DNA of 64,000 nucleotides from Antarcticimicrobium sp040365005 (GTDB lineage: Bacteria > Pseudomonadota > Alphaproteobacteria > Rhodobacterales > Rhodobacteraceae): contig NZ_BAABWV010000007.1 in assembly GCF_040365005.1 (NCBI RefSeq), forward strand, positions 143,076-207,075. The letters are read 5' to 3'. Shown piece by piece: positions 9,554-18,877 of this stretch (positions are counted from its first letter, which is position 1; each line of letters starts with the position of its first letter). A model generated the notes under the pieces. That model worked only from the letters and a program-made list of their open reading frames with translations. It was not told where the DNA came from and did no database searches. Made by a program: the position numbers and the translations under genes.

Positions 9554-9585
9554 TCAAAAGCCGGATTTTTGGGAGTTATCCACCA

Positions 9586-10650
9586 ATGCAAAGACGTCAA
9601 TTCCTCAAGGCGAGCGCCGCAACCGTCGCCGCCCTTTCCGCGCCGACCGTTCTGCGCGCGGCCAATAACGCGCTCAAGGTCGGCACCTATGGCGGCTATT
9701 TTCAGGAGAGTTTCGACAAATACATCTACTCCGATTTCACCGCCGCCACCGGCATCGAGATCGAGAGCATTGCCGAGCCGACCGGCGAAGCGTGGCTCGT
9801 ACAACTGGCGCAGGCCGCCCGCGCCGGTCAGGCCCCGGCGGACGTGTCGATGATGGCACAACTGGCCCGCCTCAAGGGCGAACGCTCCGGTCTCTGGGCC
9901 CCGCTCGACGAGACCGCCCTGAGCAATCTCGGCAACCTGCCGGAGCATTTCGTGCAACGCTATGAGGATGGCAAGCTCTATGGCACAGGCGCGGTGAGCT
10001 GGTACATCACGCTGGTGACCAACACCGAAGCCTACGCGGAAGCGCCGACCTCATGGACTGCGCTCTGGGATGCGGCCAATGCCGACAAGCTTGGGTTGAT
10101 GTCGTTGGCGACCAACTCTTTCCTGCTGGAGATCACCGCGACGACCTATTTTGGCGGCACGGATATCCTCAAGACCGACGAGGGCGTGCTTCAGGTCATG
10201 GAAAAACTCGCCGAGTTGAAGCCCAACGTGCGCCTTTGGTATCGCGACGAAGGTCAGTTCCAGCAGGCGCTGGAAACCGGCGAAATCCCGATGGGGCAAT
10301 ATTACCACGACGTGACCGGTCTGGCCGCCTCGCAAGGCAAGCCCGTGCGCTCCAGCTTCCCGGATGAGGGCGCTGTCCTGGATAGCGGCTCTTGGGTGGT
10401 GTCGAAAGCCTCGAAAGCCATCGAGCCGGCGCAGGTGTTCATCGACTACATGGCGCAGCCGGAGATTCAGGCGAAACTGTCGCGCTTTGTCGGCACGGCC
10501 CCGACCGTGGCGCGCGAACTGACCGATCTCACTGACGAGGAATTCGCCGCCGTGTCTTCGGACAAGGCGCCGATCCTGCCGCTCACCCAGATCTATGTCG
10601 ATCGCGGTGACTGGATCAACCAGATGTGGTCGGAAAAGATTACCGGCTAA
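9586..10650 (+). CDS. ABC transporter periplasmic substrate-binding protein (PotD/F-like, Tat-exported)
   Basis: A 354-residue extracellular binding protein of the spermidine/putrescine/iron type. It starts MQRRQFLKASAATVAALSAP, a twin-arginine signal (RRQFLK) with a cleavage region near VLRAAN. The mature part has the usual two-lobe pattern (KVGTYGGYFQESFDKY, DSGSWVVSKAS). It is 32 bases after the ureohydrolase stop and precedes the ATPase and two permeases. The ligand is probably a guanidino acid, polyamine or related cation, inferred from context. Tat export suggests folding before secretion. Confidence 0.88.
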   Translation: MQRRQFLKASAATVAALSAPTVLRAANNALKVGTYGGYFQESFDKYIYSDFTAATGIEIESIAEPTGEAWLVQLAQAARAGQAPADVSMMAQLARLKGERSGLWAPLDETALSNLGNLPEHFVQRYEDGKLYGTGAVSWYITLVTNTEAYAEAPTSWTALWDAANADKLGLMSLATNSFLLEITATTYFGGTDILKTDEGVLQVMEKLAELKPNVRLWYRDEGQFQQALETGEIPMGQYYHDVTGLAASQGKPVRSSFPDEGAVLDSGSWVVSKASKAIEPAQVFIDYMAQPEIQAKLSRFVGTAPTVARELTDLTDEEFAAVSSDKAPILPLTQIYVDRGDWINQMWSEKITG

Positions 10651-10716
10651 ACTTTCCCTGGCGTGCCGCGGCGGACCTCTTGCCGCGGCGCGATTTTCGA
10701 CGACAGGAGATCCGAC

Positions 10717-11754
10717 ATGACCGAATTGCGCATCGACGGCCTGAGCAAGGACTTCGGTACATTCAGGGCACTCGATGACGTGTCGTTGGACATTCCCAAT
10801 GGCAAATTCGTATGTCTGCTCGGCCCCTCGGGCTGTGGCAAAACCACGCTTTTGCGGCTGATCGCAGGGCTTGAAGCGCCAACGGAGGGGCGGGTCTATG
10901 TCGGTGGCTCCGACCAGACCGAAGTGCCAACGCACAAACGCGGCATGGGCATGGTGTTCCAGTCTCTCGCGCTTTTCCCGCATCTCGATGTCGCTGAAAA
11001 CATCGCATATCCCCTCGCCATTCGTGGTGTCGACAAGGCAAAGCGCCGCGCGCGTGCCGAGGAATTGCTCGATCTGGTGCGCCTGCCGGGGCTTGGATCG
11101 CGCCGCATTCACCAATTGTCCGGCGGCCAGCGTCAGCGCGTCGCAATTGCCCGCGGGTTGTCTATCGACCCGCAGGTCTTCTTGCTGGATGAACCGTTGT
11201 CCGCGCTCGACGCCAGCCTGCGCGAACATATGCAGATCGAACTGCGCCAAATTCAGGAACGCCTCGGTGTGACCACCGTCGTCGTGACCCATGACCAGAA
11301 AGAGGCCCTGACCATGGCCGATCTGCTGATCGTGATGAAAGACGGTGTGATCCAACAGGCGGGCGCGCCGATGGAGTTGTATCACACCCCCGCCAACGCT
11401 TTCGTTGCGGAGTTCATCGGCACGACGAACCTGATGCCCTGCACCGTGGCAGATGGTGCGGTTTCCGTCCTTGGCCATGCTTTCCCGATCACTGACGGCG
11501 ACCGGATCGCCATCACCTCCGGCGAGATGCATCTGTCGGTGCGTCCCGAACATGTGCTGCTCTGCCCCCCCGACGAGGGCCTGTCCGCCGAGATCACCTT
11601 TCTGCGCGATCTGGGCGAAAGCCTGCACGTCCTGATGCGCGTCGGCGATCAGGATATAACCGCGCATCTGCCCCCGGGGCATGGCCATGACCTGCGCACC
11701 GGCCAGACCATCGGCATCCGCTTTCGTGACGGGGAGAAGGTGGTGGTGCAATGA
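10717..11754 (+). CDS. ABC transporter ATP-binding protein (PotA-like)
   Basis: A 345-residue ATPase. Walker A GPSGCGKTT, signature LSGGQRQRVAIARGL, Walker B VFLLDEPLSALD and switch His VVVTHDQKEAL are intact. A C-terminal TOBE-like domain (about 240-345) is typical of PotA/MalK/FbpC ATPases. The ATG at 10717 follows ACAGGAG. It overlaps the next permease gene by four bases (ATGA). Confidence 0.93.
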   Translation: MTELRIDGLSKDFGTFRALDDVSLDIPNGKFVCLLGPSGCGKTTLLRLIAGLEAPTEGRVYVGGSDQTEVPTHKRGMGMVFQSLALFPHLDVAENIAYPLAIRGVDKAKRRARAEELLDLVRLPGLGSRRIHQLSGGQRQRVAIARGLSIDPQVFLLDEPLSALDASLREHMQIELRQIQERLGVTTVVVTHDQKEALTMADLLIVMKDGVIQQAGAPMELYHTPANAFVAEFIGTTNLMPCTVADGAVSVLGHAFPITDGDRIAITSGEMHLSVRPEHVLLCPPDEGLSAEITFLRDLGESLHVLMRVGDQDITAHLPPGHGHDLRTGQTIGIRFRDGEKVVVQ

Positions 11755-12605
11755 GCGCGACGTCTCTACAGACCGCCACTCCGCGCTGGCTCGGGCTCTG
11801 GCCCGCCGCCATGCTGACGCTGTTTTTCCTCGTGCCCTTTGGCATCATGTTGGCCGTCTCCGTCGCCCATCGCGATGTCAGTGGTTTCTATGAATGGGCT
11901 TTCGAATGGGACAGCTACGCGCGCTTCTTATCCGCCTTTTTCGGCAAGGTCATGGTGGTGTCGATCTCGGTTTCGCTTACCGCAGCGGCGATCTGTGTTG
12001 CGCTGGCCTTCCCGTTCACCGTCTTTCTGTCGAACATGGGGCACAAGGCCCAGACCCGTATTCTGGTCGTGTTGTTGTCCGCCCTGGCCCTGTCCGAGGT
12101 GATCATCGGCTTTTCGCTTTCCACGCTGTTGTCGCAGACCGCCGGCATCGGCAATCTGTTTCACTGGTTGGGCCTGATCGACGCGCCGCGCGCCTATACG
12201 CCCTCGCTCTTCGCGCTCATTGCGGGCCTGTGCTACATCGGCTTCCCGTTTGCCGTTCTGGTGCTCTACCCGCCGGTGTCGCGGCTTGACCCAGAGATCG
12301 TCGAAGCGGCGCGCGTCATGGGCGCCTCGGGCCCCCGCGCGTTCTTCGGCGTCATCGTCCCGAACCTGCGCGGCGCCATCGTCGGTGCCTTCATCCTCGT
12401 TTTCGTCTTCACGCTGGGTTCTTACCTGTTGCCGCAACTTCTCGGCCGGTCCGAGCACTGGACGCTCTCGGTGCACATAACCGATCAGGCGATTTATCAG
12501 TCCAACCTGCCCTTTGCTGCGGCCATGTCGGTGTTTCTCATGCTGGTGGCGCTGGCGCTTGTGGGGCTGGCCTCGCTGGCCGGACGTGAAAGGCGGGCGG
12601 CATGA
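11751..12605 (+). CDS. ABC transporter permease (PotB-like)
   Basis: A 284-residue inner-membrane permease with about six helices and the EAA-type cytoplasmic loop (EIVEAARVMGASGPRAFFGV). It is the first of the two permeases of the cluster. It starts inside the ATPase stop (ATGA) and its stop overlaps the second permease start in the same way, so all are translationally coupled. Confidence 0.92.
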   Translation: MSATSLQTATPRWLGLWPAAMLTLFFLVPFGIMLAVSVAHRDVSGFYEWAFEWDSYARFLSAFFGKVMVVSISVSLTAAAICVALAFPFTVFLSNMGHKAQTRILVVLLSALALSEVIIGFSLSTLLSQTAGIGNLFHWLGLIDAPRAYTPSLFALIAGLCYIGFPFAVLVLYPPVSRLDPEIVEAARVMGASGPRAFFGVIVPNLRGAIVGAFILVFVFTLGSYLLPQLLGRSEHWTLSVHITDQAIYQSNLPFAAAMSVFLMLVALALVGLASLAGRERRAA

Positions 12606-13402
12606 CTCGCGCTTTGAAAACCACCTATGTGCTGGTGATCCTCGCCCTGCTGGTCGCACCGCTGATCGTCGTGGCGGCGGTGTCTTTGAACGGCTCGCAG
12701 AGCCTGCGCTTTCCGCCGGTCGATCCGTCGCTGCGCTGGTATGGTGAGCTGTTTCGGCAAAGCGAATGGCTTGTGCCGCTGCGCCATTCCCTGGTGATCG
12801 CGGCCTGTGCGGCGGCGCTGGCGGTGGCGATTGCCCTGCCCTTGGCGTTGTTCGTTTGGGAAAGACGCGGCCTCGTCGCGCGGGCGCTCACCGGGATGGG
12901 GTTTGCCCCGTTTGCCTTGCCGCCCGTGATCTCTGCGCTCGGCTTCATGATCTTCTGGATGACGCTCGGCGGCTATGGCCAGATCTACGCGACCATCGTC
13001 TCTCACGGCATCTTCCTTGTGACCCTGCCTTTGGTGACCATCTCGCTGGGCCTCCAGGGAATCGACAGATCGTTGATCGAAGCTGCGCGGGTCATGGGGG
13101 CCGGACGCTGGGGAGTGTTTCGCACCGTCATCCTGCCGCTGCTGGTCCCCTTCATGGTCTCGGGCTATGCCTTCGCCTTCGTGCTCAGCCTCAACGAATA
13201 CATCATCGCCTATATGGTCGCGGGGTTCACCGTCGAAACCCTGCCGATCAAGATCTTCAATGCCCTGCGCTATGGCTATACGCCGATCCTCGCCGTGGTC
13301 TCCGTCGTCTTCGCCGTGCTGTCGGCATTGATCTTCGGGCTGATCGGGCGGTTCGGCAACCTGCCGCGCCTTTTGGGGGCCGAACGGAGCCAACATGACT
13401 GA
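12602..13402 (+). CDS. ABC transporter permease (PotC-like)
   Basis: A 266-residue permease with a signal-anchor first helix, about six membrane helices and an EAA loop (SLIEAARVMGAGRWGVFRTV). It pairs with the preceding PotB-like permease. It overlaps the previous gene by four bases and the alcohol dehydrogenase gene by eight. Confidence 0.92.
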   Translation: MTRALKTTYVLVILALLVAPLIVVAAVSLNGSQSLRFPPVDPSLRWYGELFRQSEWLVPLRHSLVIAACAAALAVAIALPLALFVWERRGLVARALTGMGFAPFALPPVISALGFMIFWMTLGGYGQIYATIVSHGIFLVTLPLVTISLGLQGIDRSLIEAARVMGAGRWGVFRTVILPLLVPFMVSGYAFAFVLSLNEYIIAYMVAGFTVETLPIKIFNALRYGYTPILAVVSVVFAVLSALIFGLIGRFGNLPRLLGAERSQHD

Positions 13403-14414
13403 CCTTCCCACGACGATGAACGCCGCGCTTTGCGATGCTCCGGGCGCGCCGCTTCGGATCGCCGAGGTGCCGGTGCCCGTGCCGGGACCGGGGCAGTACC
13501 TTGTGCGGCTCGAAGCCTGCGGCATCTGTCACTCGGACCTGCATGTGCAGCGCGGCGAGGAACCGATGCCGGAGGAGGCCTTCCCGCTCATTCTCGGGCA
13601 TGAGGGCATCGGCCGGATCGTGGCGGGGGACGGTCCCCTTGCACTGGGCACCCGGATCGGCCTGCCGTGGCTCTATGAGACCTGCCAGCATTGCGATCCT
13701 TGCTTGACCGGGCATGAGACCTTTTGCCAGTCGCAAAAGGCGCGCGGCCTCGATGCCTATGGCGCGTTTGCGGAATATGCGATCGTTGAGGCGGCTTTCG
13801 CGACGGAAATTCCCGACGGACTCGATCCTGTCGCCGCGGGTCCGCTGTTGTGTGCCGGGCTGACCGCTTGGTCGGCGTTGGAGCGCTGCGACGTGCACGC
13901 CGGTCAGCGGCTTTTGATCGTGGGCGCAGGCGGGCTCGGCCAATATGCGATTGCCATCGGGCTGGCGCGCGGGCTTGAGGTCGCGGTGGTCGATCTCGAT
14001 CCCGCCAAACGCGCCGAGGCGTTGCGCCATGGTGTGAGCCTGGCCGTGGCCCCGCACGAGGTCGATGCGATCCACGCCTGGGGCGGGGCCGACATCACGC
14101 TGAACTTCGCGCCAACTGCGAAGGTCTGGGATTTGATCGCCACTGTTGCCAATCCGCTGAGCCAGATCGTTGCCGTCGCTTTGGTGCACGATCCGGTGCC
14201 TTTGTCGATGATGTGGCTGATCAATGGAGGGCATCGGGTTTTGGGGTCCTCTGTCGGAACCCGTGCTGAATTGCGCGCCTTCTTGGCATTTGCCTCCAAA
14301 CATATGCCACCGATCGAAATCGAGCCGGTGCCGTTTGACCAGGTCGCTGCGGGGCTCGAGCGCCTGGCCGCTGGGGATGTGAAAGGCCGGCTCGTTCTGA
14401 AAATGGGCGCCTGA
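13395..14414 (+). CDS. Zinc-dependent alcohol dehydrogenase (MDR family)
   Basis: A 339-residue medium-chain dehydrogenase. Catalytic-zinc motifs ACGICHSD and LGHEGIG and the structural-zinc cysteines (CQHCDPCLTGHETFC) are complete, and the Rossmann glycine motif GAGGLGQYAI is followed by an acidic NAD-selecting residue (VVDLD). It starts eight bases before the permease stop, so it is co-translated with the transporter. It may oxidise or reduce an alcohol/aldehyde derived from the imported compound; the substrate is unknown. Confidence 0.9.
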   Translation: MTDLPTTMNAALCDAPGAPLRIAEVPVPVPGPGQYLVRLEACGICHSDLHVQRGEEPMPEEAFPLILGHEGIGRIVAGDGPLALGTRIGLPWLYETCQHCDPCLTGHETFCQSQKARGLDAYGAFAEYAIVEAAFATEIPDGLDPVAAGPLLCAGLTAWSALERCDVHAGQRLLIVGAGGLGQYAIAIGLARGLEVAVVDLDPAKRAEALRHGVSLAVAPHEVDAIHAWGGADITLNFAPTAKVWDLIATVANPLSQIVAVALVHDPVPLSMMWLINGGHRVLGSSVGTRAELRAFLAFASKHMPPIEIEPVPFDQVAAGLERLAAGDVKGRLVLKMGA

Positions 14415-14821
14415 AGCAGAACCTCAGGACCTTGTTGCACATATCCGTTATGCGGATTCATTGAACGAATCCCGTGCGTTAGGATCGGCTCATGCCAAAG
14501 CCGTATCCCACTTGCTATCGCACGACGGTCTGGTTCGCTCATAGTTCAGCGCTGCGACGGCATGGCCCCGCGAAACTGCTCCAGCCGCAGGGTTTTCCGC
14601 CGCGTCCCGCATAGGCGCGGATCACGTCTTCGGGGCGGCTGTCAACCTGCGCCGATCAGCGTAAACACCAACCGGACTCCGGTCGCGGCTGGATGAAGTT
14701 CAGTGGCAGGTCAGAACCTTAAAATCGATTCCCGTCCGTCCCTCAAGGCAACTGCGTCGGGTACTGTGACTGCGGCGTGAATTCTACGGCCAAGTTCCCT
14801 TGAAAATAGGGAAATACCTGG
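14415..14821 (+). mobile_element. Intergenic stretch with a probable IS5-family transposase remnant
   Basis: Between the dehydrogenase and the convergent tetR there are 407 bases without an intact gene. A 40-codon frame from the ATG at 14492 reads MPKPYPTCYRTTVWFAHSSA and then LRRHGPAKL. It resembles the N-terminus of IS5-type transposases (YRTTNW..YN.ALRRRGSL..W) with an internal loss. The bases CCTTGTTGCACATATCC just upstream (about 14440) look like an IS end. No terminal repeat pair or target duplication was found. The rest (14620-14821) holds nothing I can identify. Confidence 0.45.
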
Positions 14822-15433
14822 TCAGCGCACCGCAACATAGCCTCGCAGTGCTTCCTTGGTGACATCGCGAGCAATTTCAGCGCGCTTCATCGCGCCTTCA
14901 TCGCGATACCAGATTCCGACCCAGTTGACCGCTCCGAGGATTACGAGGCTGGCCATTTTGGGATCCAGGTCCGCACGAAGTGACCCATCTGCGACTCCCT
15001 CGGCCAAGACTTCGCGCACCATCGTGTCCAGCCTGTCGCGGCTACGTTGCTCTCCACGATTGCTGCCGGAGGTGACAAATGGCGGCGTGTATCGCCAGAG
15101 ATACTGCATGTCTTTCTGGGTCATCGCGAGGATATAGGCCTGCATTGCGGCGTCAAGTTTCTCGGCTGCGCTGCCGCTTCGGTCCATTGCTGCCTCGACA
15201 CTCGTCACAAGCCGCTCCATCCCCGCCTCATAGCACTGCATCAGAAGGTCGTTCTTGCTTTTGACATAGTTGTAGAGCGCGGCCTTGGTCACGCCCAACT
15301 CGGCCGCGATGGCATCCAGCGGAACGTTTTCATACCCTTCAGCGCCGAACTTTTCGCTCGCACAGCGGACGATTTCCCGGCGCTTGAGATCGTGCAGTTT
15401 TGCTCGGGTCGGGAAGCCGGTGATTTCAGTCAT
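14822..15433 (-). CDS. TetR/AcrR-family transcriptional regulator
   Basis: A 203-residue TetR protein. The N-terminal helix-turn-helix is typical (IVRCASEKFGAEGYENVPLD, then LGVTKAALYNYVKSKNDLL). The C-terminal ligand domain is all-helical. It is divergent from the carboxylase gene across a 184-base AT-rich gap, which is the usual layout for a repressor of an acyl-CoA or lipid-acid catabolic operon. A CoA thioester or the imported acid as ligand is inference. Confidence 0.9.
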   Translation of the reverse strand: MTEITGFPTRAKLHDLKRREIVRCASEKFGAEGYENVPLDAIAAELGVTKAALYNYVKSKNDLLMQCYEAGMERLVTSVEAAMDRSGSAAEKLDAAMQAYILAMTQKDMQYLWRYTPPFVTSGSNRGEQRSRDRLDTMVREVLAEGVADGSLRADLDPKMASLVILGAVNWVGIWYRDEGAMKRAEIARDVTKEALRGYVAVR

Positions 15434-15617
15434 TTGTGCAATCTCCTCAAGGAACGACCCAGCGTCAGCATACTGAACCCAACTGAAGTCCTTGCCAAAC
15501 GATAAGATCTCAATCTATAGAAATATAAGTTACCGAGGGTTAGTTTTATTTCGCTTAGTTATTTTGGGCGATTGAAACTACAGGAGGCGGTAATCCGGTC
15601 GCAGGGGAGGGCTACCG
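15434..15617. promoter_or_regulatory. Divergent regulatory region of the tetR / carboxylase module
   Basis: This 184-base gap is clearly more AT-rich than its surroundings, especially 15500-15585. It contains repeated TTAGTT or GTTA elements (about 15528-15562) that could be a TetR operator, though I see no clean palindrome. A GGGGAGGG site lies before the carboxylase ATG at 15618. Promoter positions are not resolved. Confidence 0.4.
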
Positions 15618-18600
15618 ATGTTCGAGAAAGTGCTGATCGCCAACCGTGGTGAGATCGCGATTCGGGTTGCGCGCACGGCTGCGGCCCTCGGCATCAAATC
15701 GGTCGCGGTGCATACCGTCGACGATTCGACATCGCTCCATGTCAAACATGCGGATGAACTGCGGCGACTGCCGGGTTCGGGTGTTGCCGGATATCTCGAC
15801 ATTGATGCGCTTGTCGCGATCGCCCTGGAGACCGGGTGCGACGCGGTGCACCCCGGCTACGGACTGTTGAGTGAGCGCGGCGATTTCGCAGAGGCCTGCG
15901 CCAAAGCGGGCTTGCTCTTTGTTGGCCCGGACGCAGCAACCTTGCGCCGTCAGGGCGACAAGGTTTCGGCCCGGAATTTGGCAGAAGAGGCCGGCGTTCC
16001 GGTTCTACGCGGATCCGACCCCTTCGCGACGGCCGAGGATGCCAAGGCCTATTTCGAGGCCCAAGGCGGCGTTCCATTGATGATCAAGGCGGTGAATGGC
16101 GGGGGCGGGCGCGGCATGCGCGTGGTTCACTCCGCCGAAGGTATCGAAAGCGCCTTCGCGCAGGCCGAAGCCGAGGCGACGGCAGCCTTCGGCGACGGTG
16201 CACTCTATGCCGAACGCTTCCTGGCCTCCGTGCGCCATATCGAGGTACAGATCATCGGGGACGGTGCCGATGTGACCCACCTGTGGGAACGTGACTGCTC
16301 TGTGCAAAGGCGCCATCAGAAGATCATCGAACTGGCACCAGCACCAAACCTTGCCCCCGCCACGAGAAACGCGCTGCTGAACGCGGCGGTCGCAATCGGA
16401 AAGGCCTGCGGGTATCGCGGCATCGGCACAGTCGAGTTCCTCGTGGAGGACACCGGTGACTTCTATTTCATCGAGACCAACCCCCGTATTCAGGTCGAGC
16501 ACACGATCACCGAGGAGATCACCGGCCAGGACCTTGTGGAAATTCAGTTCGCACTGGCTTCCGGTTCCAGTTTGGCGGAACTGGGGTTGGATAAGCCGCC
16601 GGCGACGCCGGCCGGATACAGCGTGCAGGCCCGAATTAATACCGAGCGGTTGTCTCCCGATGGCATTTTCGCGCCGACCGGCGGGAAGCTGAGCAGCTAT
16701 CAGGCTCCATCCGGCCCAGGGGTGCGGATCGATAGCTATGCCTATCCGGGCTACAGCACGAACCCGAGCTTCGATTCGATGTTGGTCAAGCTTGTCATCC
16801 ATGAGAAGTCCGATGATCTCGGGCGCCTGTTTGCACGAGCTGAACGGGCGCTGTCGGAGTTCCTGATCGGAGGGGTTGAAACCAACATCGGTTTTCTGCG
16901 GGCGCTTCTTTCACTGCCACGATTGGCAAGCTGGGATGTCGATGTTCGCATGCTCGATACCCTCATGCCCGACCTTGTTCGCTGCCAGCCAGGGCAGGAC
17001 CGGTTCTTCTGGTCCGAAACCGCCGAGGACGAGTCCACGACCACCATTCCCCAAGGCGCGATTGCGCTTTGCGCCCCAACGCAAGCGGTGGTCCAGGAGC
17101 TTCACGTGGTCATGGGGGACACCATCGCAAAGGGGCAAGAGGTTGCCATGGTCGAGGCAATGAAGATGCAACACACCATACTGGCGGAAAGGGGCGGAAC
17201 CGTGGTCGCGCTCTATGCTGCTGCGGGGGACACGATCTCCTCAGGAATGCCTATCCTCGCCTATATCCCCGATGACTCGCTGGGCGAGACTTCGACAGAA
17301 GAATCCTTGCCCGACCCGGACCATATCCGAAGCGATTTGCGCATCCTTCAGGATCGTCTTGCGCGCACGTTGGATGAAAACAGACCTAAGGCAGTTGAGC
17401 GCCGCCGCAGCCGGGGGCAGCGGACCACCCGGGAAATCGTCGACGCGCTGTGCGAGGGCGGGGATTTTCACGAGTATGGGCAGCTCGTATTGGCCGGGCA
17501 GCGTCGCAAGCTGGGTATCGAGACGCTGATTGACGTTTCTCCCGCCGACGGGATCGTGACGGGTGTTGGTGCGATCAACGCGCGATCCTTTGCCGAAGAC
17601 CGCTCCCAGGTCGCTTTGATGGCATACGATTCCACCGTCATGGCGGGGACGCAGGGCTATTTCGGACATCTGAAAACCGACCGGATGATCGAAGTGGCCC
17701 ACAAGCGGGGCCTTGCATCGATCTTCTTCACCGAAGGCGGCGGCGGCCGGCCGAACGACGATGATTTCGCCCAGACGGTGCAGTCCGGCCTCAAGGTTAC
17801 GACATTCGCGGAATACGCCAGGCTCAAAGGGTGGGGGCCACGCATCACCGTCAATTCCGGGTTCTGCTTCGCCGGGAACGCGGCATTGTTCGGTACAGGA
17901 GACATCCGGATCGCCACACGAAACAGCTGGATCGGCCTCGCCGGACCGGCAATGATCGAGGCCGGTGGCATCGGCGCGTTCCACCCCAAGGAAATCGGGC
18001 CCGCCCCGATGCACGCCGAGAACGGTTTGCTGGATATCCTTGCCGAAGACGATGACGAGGCGATCGCGGCAACGCGTGCCGTTCTCTCTTACTTCCAGGG
18101 TGCCTTGCCGGACTGGGAGGCGCCGGATCAACGCGTTTTGCGCCACGCCATTCCCGAAAACCGCAAGAAGACCTATCACATCCGCCCGGTGATCGAACAA
18201 TTGGCCGATACGGGCAGCTTTCTTGAACTGGGCGCGCAGCACGCGGCGGGGATGGTCACGGGCTTTCTCCGTATCGAGGGGCGGCCCATGGGGGTGATCG
18301 CCAACAACCCGATGTACCTAGGGGGGGCGCTGGACGCTGCGGCCTCTGCCAAGGCGGCGCATTTTCTCAAGCTGTGCAGCAAATTCGAGCTGCCGGTTCT
18401 TTCGCTCTGCGATACGCCCGGCTTCATGGTCGGTCCTGAAAGCGAAGCCCAGGGGGGCGTTTCTGCCGCCTGCGACCTGATCTCGGCGGGGGCCAACCTG
18501 ACGGCGCCGATGTTCTTTGTCTGCCTGCGGAAGGGCTATGGAATCGGAGCGCAAGCAATGGCTGCGGGAAGCCTTGCTGAACCTGCGTTCTCGATCGCTT

Positions 18601-18845
18601 GGCCAACCGGCGAGTTCGGGCCGATGGGCTTGGAAGGCGCAGTGCAGCTCGGCTACCGCAAGGAGCTTGAAGCCGAAACCGACCCCGTCGCGCGCGAAGC
18701 ATTGTACACCCGCCTGGTCAACGAACTCTACGAACGCGGGGGCGCCATTAACGTGGCGTCAACGCACGAGATCGACGCCGTGATCGATCCCGCCGAGACG
18801 AGGGGATGGATCGCCAAGGGAATGCGCATGACAGCAAATCGTTAG
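15618..18845 (+). CDS. Single-chain biotin-dependent acyl-CoA carboxylase (BC-BCCP-CT fusion)
   Basis: One 1075-residue chain carries all carboxylase activities. Residues 1 to about 450 form biotin carboxylase (VLIANRGEIAIRVARTA, the ATP-grasp loop NGGGGRGMRVV, IETNPRIQVEHT). About 470-550 is the biotin carrier domain with EAMKMQ, the biotinylated lysine being K516. About 580-1075 is a carboxyltransferase with both N and C halves (FFTEGGGGRPND; GFMVGPESE). Most acyl-CoA carboxylases split these over two or more genes; single-chain forms are known for the LCC class of long-chain or broad-specificity enzymes. It is followed after 32 bases by an acyl-CoA ligase. Substrate is unknown. Confidence 0.9.
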   Translation: MFEKVLIANRGEIAIRVARTAAALGIKSVAVHTVDDSTSLHVKHADELRRLPGSGVAGYLDIDALVAIALETGCDAVHPGYGLLSERGDFAEACAKAGLLFVGPDAATLRRQGDKVSARNLAEEAGVPVLRGSDPFATAEDAKAYFEAQGGVPLMIKAVNGGGGRGMRVVHSAEGIESAFAQAEAEATAAFGDGALYAERFLASVRHIEVQIIGDGADVTHLWERDCSVQRRHQKIIELAPAPNLAPATRNALLNAAVAIGKACGYRGIGTVEFLVEDTGDFYFIETNPRIQVEHTITEEITGQDLVEIQFALASGSSLAELGLDKPPATPAGYSVQARINTERLSPDGIFAPTGGKLSSYQAPSGPGVRIDSYAYPGYSTNPSFDSMLVKLVIHEKSDDLGRLFARAERALSEFLIGGVETNIGFLRALLSLPRLASWDVDVRMLDTLMPDLVRCQPGQDRFFWSETAEDESTTTIPQGAIALCAPTQAVVQELHVVMGDTIAKGQEVAMVEAMKMQHTILAERGGTVVALYAAAGDTISSGMPILAYIPDDSLGETSTEESLPDPDHIRSDLRILQDRLARTLDENRPKAVERRRSRGQRTTREIVDALCEGGDFHEYGQLVLAGQRRKLGIETLIDVSPADGIVTGVGAINARSFAEDRSQVALMAYDSTVMAGTQGYFGHLKTDRMIEVAHKRGLASIFFTEGGGGRPNDDDFAQTVQSGLKVTTFAEYARLKGWGPRITVNSGFCFAGNAALFGTGDIRIATRNSWIGLAGPAMIEAGGIGAFHPKEIGPAPMHAENGLLDILAEDDDEAIAATRAVLSYFQGALPDWEAPDQRVLRHAIPENRKKTYHIRPVIEQLADTGSFLELGAQHAAGMVTGFLRIEGRPMGVIANNPMYLGGALDAAASAKAAHFLKLCSKFELPVLSLCDTPGFMVGPESEAQGGVSAACDLISAGANLTAPMFFVCLRKGYGIGAQAMAAGSLAEPAFSIAWPTGEFGPMGLEGAVQLGYRKELEAETDPVAREALYTRLVNELYERGGAINVASTHEIDAVIDPAETRGWIAKGMRMTANR

Positions 18846-18877
18846 TCCGACAGACCGGATTTGGGGAGGAGAAAACA

